From NCBI GenBank assembly GCA_014523685.1, contig JAATVT010000226.1, positions 1 to 8,799 on the forward strand: 8,799 bases of DNA, given 5' to 3'. Positions 5,604 to 8,799 of the stretch are shown here, one piece after another; position 1 is the first letter of the stretch; each line of letters begins with the position of its first letter. Position numbers and translations under genes: made by a program. Origin of the DNA: Nitrososphaerales archaeon TH5893. Its GTDB lineage: Archaea; Thermoproteota; Nitrososphaeria; Nitrososphaerales; Nitrososphaeraceae. The notes beneath the pieces are model-generated. The model was not told where the DNA came from, did not search any database, and saw nothing but the letters and a program-made list of their open reading frames with translations.

Positions 5604-6470
5604 ATGTCGAGAACCCTGAAAGGCCCAGAAGAAGAACTGTCCCCGACACTACAAGTATCCAAAGTCAGTGAATCAGTCGAGATAGAACGGCCAACAGAGG
5701 TAAAGGACATTCCTCCTGCAAAACTCTCAATTAGGAATCTCGAGGCATGGTTCGGTACAAAGAGGGCATTAAAGGGGATTAACCTTGATGTAAGAGAAAA
5801 TTCTATTACTGCATTTATTGGTCCATCCGGTTGCGGAAAGACCACTCTTATCCGCTGTCTAAATCGGATGCACGAGATGACGCCCGGAGCAAGCGCAAAA
5901 GGGCAGGCTATTTTGGATGGAATGGATATGTATGATGCTAAGGTCGACCCTGTAACAATCAAGAGACGCATCGGAATGGTGTTTCAAAAACCAAACCCTT
6001 TTCCAACGATGAGTATTTATGATAATGTAGCGGCTGGTCTTAAGCTAAACGGCATTAAAGACAAGAAGCTTATCGATGATATAGTAAGGGAAAGTCTCGA
6101 AGGTGCAGTCCTTTGGGAAGAGGTAAAAAATGAGCTAAACAAGCCCGGTATGGGACTTTCTGGTGGTCAACAACAGCGTCTTTGCATTGCTAGGGCGCTT
6201 GCTATGCAGCCTGAAATATTGCTAATGGACGAGCCGACATCTGCGCTCGATCCGATCGCCTCTTCCAAGATAGAGGAGCTTGTACATGGCATGAAAAAAG
6301 ATCTGACAGTAGTAATCGTTACTCATAACATGCAACAGGCTGCCAGAGTATCAGATTATACTGCTTTTATGTACCTGGGCGAATTAATCGAATATGGAGA
6401 TACAAAGCAAATTTTTGAGAATCCGCGGATGGAGCTTACAGAACGTTATATATCGGGTAAGTTTGGTTAG
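5604..6470 (+). CDS. pstB: Phosphate ABC transporter ATP-binding protein PstB
   Basis: The 288-aa ATPase energises phosphate import through PstCA. All ABC motifs are present: Walker A GPSGCGKT at 73-80, Q-loop Gln128 in VFQKPNPFP (a PstB hallmark), signature LSGGQQ at 185-190, Walker B ILLMDE at 205-210 with the catalytic Glu, D-loop SALD at 213-216, and the switch His241 in [13 protein letters not shown]. The QKPNPFP and [10 protein letters not shown] stretches separate PstB from other ABC ATPases. The first 40 residues, rich in Glu, Ser and Pro, precede the ABC fold and make the protein about 30-40 aa longer than typical PstB. No in-frame Met occurs in that extension after the first, so it is retained. 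An ATG at 5599 lies in another frame. The ribosome site is weak, fitting a short leader from the promoter palindrome at 5548-5566. Confidence 0.95.
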   Translation: MSRTLKGPEEELSPTLQVSKVSESVEIERPTEVKDIPPAKLSIRNLEAWFGTKRALKGINLDVRENSITAFIGPSGCGKTTLIRCLNRMHEMTPGASAKGQAILDGMDMYDAKVDPVTIKRRIGMVFQKPNPFPTMSIYDNVAAGLKLNGIKDKKLIDDIVRESLEGAVLWEEVKNELNKPGMGLSGGQQQRLCIARALAMQPEILLMDEPTSALDPIASSKIEELVHGMKKDLTVVIVTHNMQQAARVSDYTAFMYLGELIEYGDTKQIFENPRMELTERYISGKFG

Positions 6471-6509
6471 AAATAATTTCTATTTCCTCTTTCAGTTTGA
6501 AAATACTGC

Positions 6510-6520
6510 TTAATATATTA
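6510..6520 (+). promoter_or_regulatory. TATA promoter of phoU
   Basis: TTAATATATTA is centred 31 bases before the ATG at 6546 and predicts a start near 6541, leaving almost no leader. A pyrimidine-rich tract (6477-6493) just after pstB may end the upstream transcript. No ACTATA/TATAGT arm is visible here, unlike the neighbouring promoters. Confidence 0.5.
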
Positions 6521-6545
6521 CTTACATGCTGCGGACGGATTGAAT

Positions 6546-7196
6546 ATGCCTAGGCTTATGGATCTTGGCATATCCTCAGTAAGTGAGAATCTAAGTGAAA
6601 TGGGGAATATGGCCCAAAGATCATTACAGATAGCTCTTGATTCTTATTTCCAAAATAATCGCTCGCGAAAAAAAGTTTTTGAATTGAATGAGAAGCTCCG
6701 AAGTCTCGAGGATGAAGTTGGTGATATCGCAACTGAGATAGTAGCAAGATATCAGCCCGTCGCAAAAGACCTTCGATTCATACGGGCCTCTATGGAAATC
6801 GCATACATATTTTGGAGGTTTGGACGTTATTCCTATGACATAATTGACACAGTAGATGAATTACACACAGGCCTGGACTGTAACAAGACTGCGGTAATGG
6901 AGATGTCTTCCTTCGTACTGAAAGCAATGGAATTAAGTCTCTTATCCCTGCGCACGAGGGATGAAACCATTGTAGAAAAGCTCTACGAACTGGATTCTAC
7001 AGTCGATACACTCTATAGAAAGTACCTTCGCGGCACAATAAATGCCAACAATAAGGATGATTGGAAAGTACATTCTAGGTGCGATATTTGTAATATATTG
7101 ATTTTGAGGTATCTTGAGCGAATATCTGACCACGCCTGCTATCTAGGAGATTGTGTGTCCTATTTGGTGACCGGATTATCAAGCCCAAGACGCTGA
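6546..7196 (+). CDS. phoU: PhoU-family phosphate signalling protein (two PhoU repeats)
   Basis: The 216-aa all-helical protein begins MPRLMDLGISSVSENLSEMG, matching the first helix of PhoU. A TTG at 6540 is in frame, but the TATA box at 6510-6520 favours the ATG. Each PhoU repeat normally carries an E/DxxxD motif and an ERxxD motif that bind metal clusters. Here repeat 1 has LEDEVGDIATEI at 54-65, but its second motif is FWRFGRYSYDI at 89-99, lacking the usual Glu and Asp. Repeat 2 is complete, with YELDSTVDTLY at 147-157 and RYLERISDHACYLGD at 188-202. Known PhoU proteins restrain Pst transport and relay phosphate status. Its place directly after pstB supports that role. Two cysteines flank the last motif (179, 182) and C198/C203 lie at its end; whether these matter is unknown. 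Confidence 0.88.
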   Translation: MPRLMDLGISSVSENLSEMGNMAQRSLQIALDSYFQNNRSRKKVFELNEKLRSLEDEVGDIATEIVARYQPVAKDLRFIRASMEIAYIFWRFGRYSYDIIDTVDELHTGLDCNKTAVMEMSSFVLKAMELSLLSLRTRDETIVEKLYELDSTVDTLYRKYLRGTINANNKDDWKVHSRCDICNILILRYLERISDHACYLGDCVSYLVTGLSSPRR

Positions 7197-7201
7197 GAAC
7201 A

Positions 7202-7224
7202 ATACTATATAGTCCATATAGTAT
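7202..7224. promoter_or_regulatory. Palindrome upstream of the AbrB-PhoU gene
   Basis: A perfect 9-bp inverted repeat, ATACTATAT (7202-7210) and ATATAGTAT (7216-7224), with 5 bases between. Its inner part is ACTATA-N7-TATAGT, identical in arms and spacing to the pstB site. A third half-site, ACTATATG, follows at 7233-7240, 29 bases from the first arm. This is the best palindrome in the window and sits before the gene for a likely DNA-binding protein, as expected for autoregulation (inferred). Confidence 0.6.
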
Positions 7225-7232
7225 CACCAATA

Positions 7233-7262
7233 ACTATATGAATACGTGCGATAATATGTATA
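7233..7262 (+). promoter_or_regulatory. Promoter region of the AbrB-PhoU gene with two possible TATA boxes
   Basis: ACTATATGAATA (7233-7244) predicts a start near 7263, leaving a leader that contains AAAGGGTGG (7266-7274), a Shine-Dalgarno-like motif 10 bases before the ATG at 7285. ATAATATGTATA (7251-7262) would instead give a nearly leaderless mRNA. The first fits the ribosome site better; which one is used cannot be decided from sequence. Confidence 0.4.
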
Positions 7263-7284
7263 ACTAAAGGGTGGCAATAACAAA

Positions 7285-8394
7285 ATGGTGATTTCTTTAT
7301 CTAGCCACGGGAACAATGAAGTACGTAGAATTCAGTTTACCGGTCGTTCAACGTATATTCTGTCTTTACCCAAGAAGTGGATGAGCGAGATGAATTTGAA
7401 GGCAGGAGATCTCGTCAACATAGTAAGAGATTCAAATCATTCTTTATCAATAATTCCAAATTCCTTGAGATCCTCTGATTCGCTTAACGAGGCAACCGCA
7501 CTAATAACACAGGCCGAAAGCGAAAATTCGTTGAAACGGAAAGTGATCTCGATGTATTTGGCTGGCTATAATATTATGCACCTAAAGGCGAAATCGGGAA
7601 GGATAAGCCCGCTCCAGAGAGATGCAATTAGAGAGGTAATTCGTCGCAATTTGGTAGGAACTGAAATTATCGCTGACTCTTCAGAAAATATAACTGTCCA
7701 GGTTTTACTTACCCTCCCCGAGCTGTCTGTAAACACCGCAGTAAGGAGAATGTTTCTTATTGCAACTGCGATGCATAAAGATGCTATGTCAGCATTAGCC
7801 GAGCTAAATCATGAATTAGCTGAGGCAGTCATAAAATCTGATGACGAAGTTGACAGATTCAGCCTCTATATTTTGAGAAATCTCGTGATGGCTACCCAAA
7901 ATGAGCGAGCTCTGCAGGAAATGGGTCTTAAAGGAACAGCAGACTGCTTAAGCTATCGTGTTGCAGTCAAGAGCATCGAAAGGGTTGCCGATCATGCTGT
8001 AGGGATATCTAGTAAACACTTGAGACTAAATCAAAAGGTTACGAAAGATGCTTTTGACAAGATTCAAAAGATGAGTCAGTTTTCTCTTTCAGTTCTTAGT
8101 GATTCTGTTGAAGCCTTCCTAAGGAGAGACTATGTTTTAGCTGATAGTGTAGTAAATAAAGCCGAAGAAATGCGTAATTTGGAGGCAGATGTTATCTCTT
8201 TTCTAGACAGACAAAATGGGATAGGCGGTAGATCTGCGAATGTGGATATTAAAATCATTTTGGAAGATATTAGAAGGACTGCAGAACACGCTAGCGACAT
8301 CGCGGAGGCAGCAATGAATCAAACTATCAGGGAAGTAATCCAAGTGAGAGCAGTTCCACAGCGAGAAAAAGAAAAAGACACGACCGTAGCTTAG
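7285..8394 (+). CDS. AbrB-PhoU fusion: probable phosphate-responsive transcriptional regulator
   Basis: The 369-aa product joins two modules. Residues 14-57 (RRIQFTGRSTYILSLPKKW, then MNLKAGDLVNIVRD and a closing strand) form a SpoVT/AbrB-like swapped-hairpin DNA-binding domain. From about residue 150 there are two PhoU repeats. The first has DDEVDRFSLYILR at 186-198 and VKSIERVADHAVGI at 228-241; the second has EEMRNLEADVISFL at 294-307 and EDIRRTAEHASDIAE at 327-341. This architecture is known in archaea as a PhoU-like regulator and could link phosphate sensing directly to DNA binding, replacing PhoB/PhoR. The middle region (about 60-150) is helical with no named domain. The C-terminus is a charged tail rich in Lys and Glu. 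The gene follows phoU after an 88-base gap holding a perfect palindrome that may be its own operator. Regulation of pst genes is inferred from context. Confidence 0.88.
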   Translation: MVISLSSHGNNEVRRIQFTGRSTYILSLPKKWMSEMNLKAGDLVNIVRDSNHSLSIIPNSLRSSDSLNEATALITQAESENSLKRKVISMYLAGYNIMHLKAKSGRISPLQRDAIREVIRRNLVGTEIIADSSENITVQVLLTLPELSVNTAVRRMFLIATAMHKDAMSALAELNHELAEAVIKSDDEVDRFSLYILRNLVMATQNERALQEMGLKGTADCLSYRVAVKSIERVADHAVGISSKHLRLNQKVTKDAFDKIQKMSQFSLSVLSDSVEAFLRRDYVLADSVVNKAEEMRNLEADVISFLDRQNGIGGRSANVDIKIILEDIRRTAEHASDIAEAAMNQTIREVIQVRAVPQREKEKDTTVA

Positions 8395-8512
8395 CCTAAG
8401 ATTTTTCCAGACAATAATTATTCTAAGGGCTTTTCTTTCCCTTGCCAAAAAATCCATATACCAATACAGAGCACTGATGCAAGAGTATTATTTGCCTATT
8501 TTATCAAATTTT
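8395..8512. terminator. Convergent intergenic region with T-rich termination tracts
   Basis: Between the AbrB-PhoU stop and the convergent nucleoside hydrolase stop the plus strand has ATTTTTCC (8400-8407) and CTTTTCTTTCCCTT (8430-8443), suitable as oligo-T terminators for the rightward operon. No gene or RNA structure was seen. Confidence 0.4.
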
Positions 8513-8799
8513 CTAATATGATACAAGTCTACTGTACAGAAATTTCTTGAATCGATGACCATCTACGTTGGTGGCTACCTGAACATTTCCCATATCGTCA
8601 TCAATAAACTCTGAATGTCCACGCAATTTTCCGCTTTGGGTTATCTTAATATTTCCTTTTTTAAAAGAAAAATAAGATGGCCTTTCACAAAGTAATATAG
8701 CGAGCACATCATGAAGATAAAAAATGGTGTTATGAATTAGTTTAAACTCTAACAAAGATGAAATAAGTTCAGATGGAGATGACCTCCCTACGTTAATCC
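8513..8799 (-). CDS. Inosine/uridine-preferring nucleoside hydrolase family protein, C-terminal part
   Basis: The minus-strand frame ends with TAG at 8513-8515 and is open to the right window edge, giving the last 95 codons. A TTG at 8755 occurs in frame, but the frame continues upstream with family-like sequence (VGRSSPSELISSLLEF), so the real start lies outside. The segment FYLHDVLAILLCERPSYF matches the conserved HDxLA region in which the His and Asp belong to the active site and calcium pocket of nucleoside hydrolases. It is followed by a Gly-Lys-Leu-Arg-Gly-His turn (GKLRGHSEFIDDD) and the terminal NVQVATNVDGHRFKKFL helix. These enzymes split ribonucleosides into base and ribose for salvage. 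The N-terminal DxDxxxDD motif, needed to prove activity, is not in the window. It is convergent with the pst block and probably unrelated to it. Confidence 0.75.
   Translation of the reverse strand, partial: INVGRSSPSELISSLLEFKLIHNTIFYLHDVLAILLCERPSYFSFKKGNIKITQSGKLRGHSEFIDDDMGNVQVATNVDGHRFKKFLYSRLVSY

Noticed and set aside
8395..8512. tRNA or structured RNA in the right-hand intergenic region
   Set aside because: No cloverleaf arms or conserved tRNA T-loop sequence could be found; only T-rich tracts are present.

Overview
The window is AT-rich and looks archaeal, most likely from a soil-type ammonia-oxidising thaumarchaeon (Nitrososphaeria, Nitrososphaera/Nitrosocosmicus-like). The clues are TATA boxes about 25-35 bases ahead of start codons with very short leaders, a phosphate regulator that fuses an AbrB-type DNA-binding domain to PhoU repeats, a secreted Asp/Gly repeat protein ending in a Cys-containing tail, and many small or eroded ORFs between genes. 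The lineage is an inference from gene content; no rRNA gene is present to confirm it.

Left part (1-2813). A DUF47/PhoU-like gene runs off the left edge on the minus strand. Next comes about 0.85 kb with no secure gene. It holds several ORFs below 50 codons: a Thr/Pro-rich minus-strand peptide, a small membrane peptide preceded by an in-frame stop, and a 47-codon ORF ending two bases before the next gene. A 310-aa exported protein with RTX-like calcium-binding repeats follows (1265-2197). From 2198 to 2813 the sequence looks like gene debris: a hydrophobic fragment, two inverted repeats, and a short ORF that resembles a PRC-barrel domain with a stop codon inside its likely N-terminus.

Central and right part (2814-8394) is a phosphate-uptake and signalling block. 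A SixA-type phosphohistidine phosphatase is transcribed leftward. Divergent from it are pstC-pstA (stop and start codons overlap by 1 nt), pstB, a two-repeat PhoU, and a second PhoU carrying an N-terminal AbrB-like domain. Together these encode the membrane channel and ATPase of a high-affinity phosphate ABC importer and its cytoplasmic regulators. No pstS (periplasmic/lipoprotein phosphate-binding protein) is present, and no PhoB/PhoR two-component pair. The AbrB-PhoU fusion is the obvious candidate transcriptional regulator.

The most interesting signal is a recurring AT-rich palindrome, ACTATA-N6/7-TATAGT, in the promoter regions of pstC, pstB and the AbrB-PhoU gene, with a single half-site on the sixA side of the sixA-pstC intergenic region. 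It is a candidate phosphate operator overlapping or adjoining TATA boxes.

At the right edge the C-terminal part of an inosine/uridine-type nucleoside hydrolase enters on the minus strand, convergent with the pst block.
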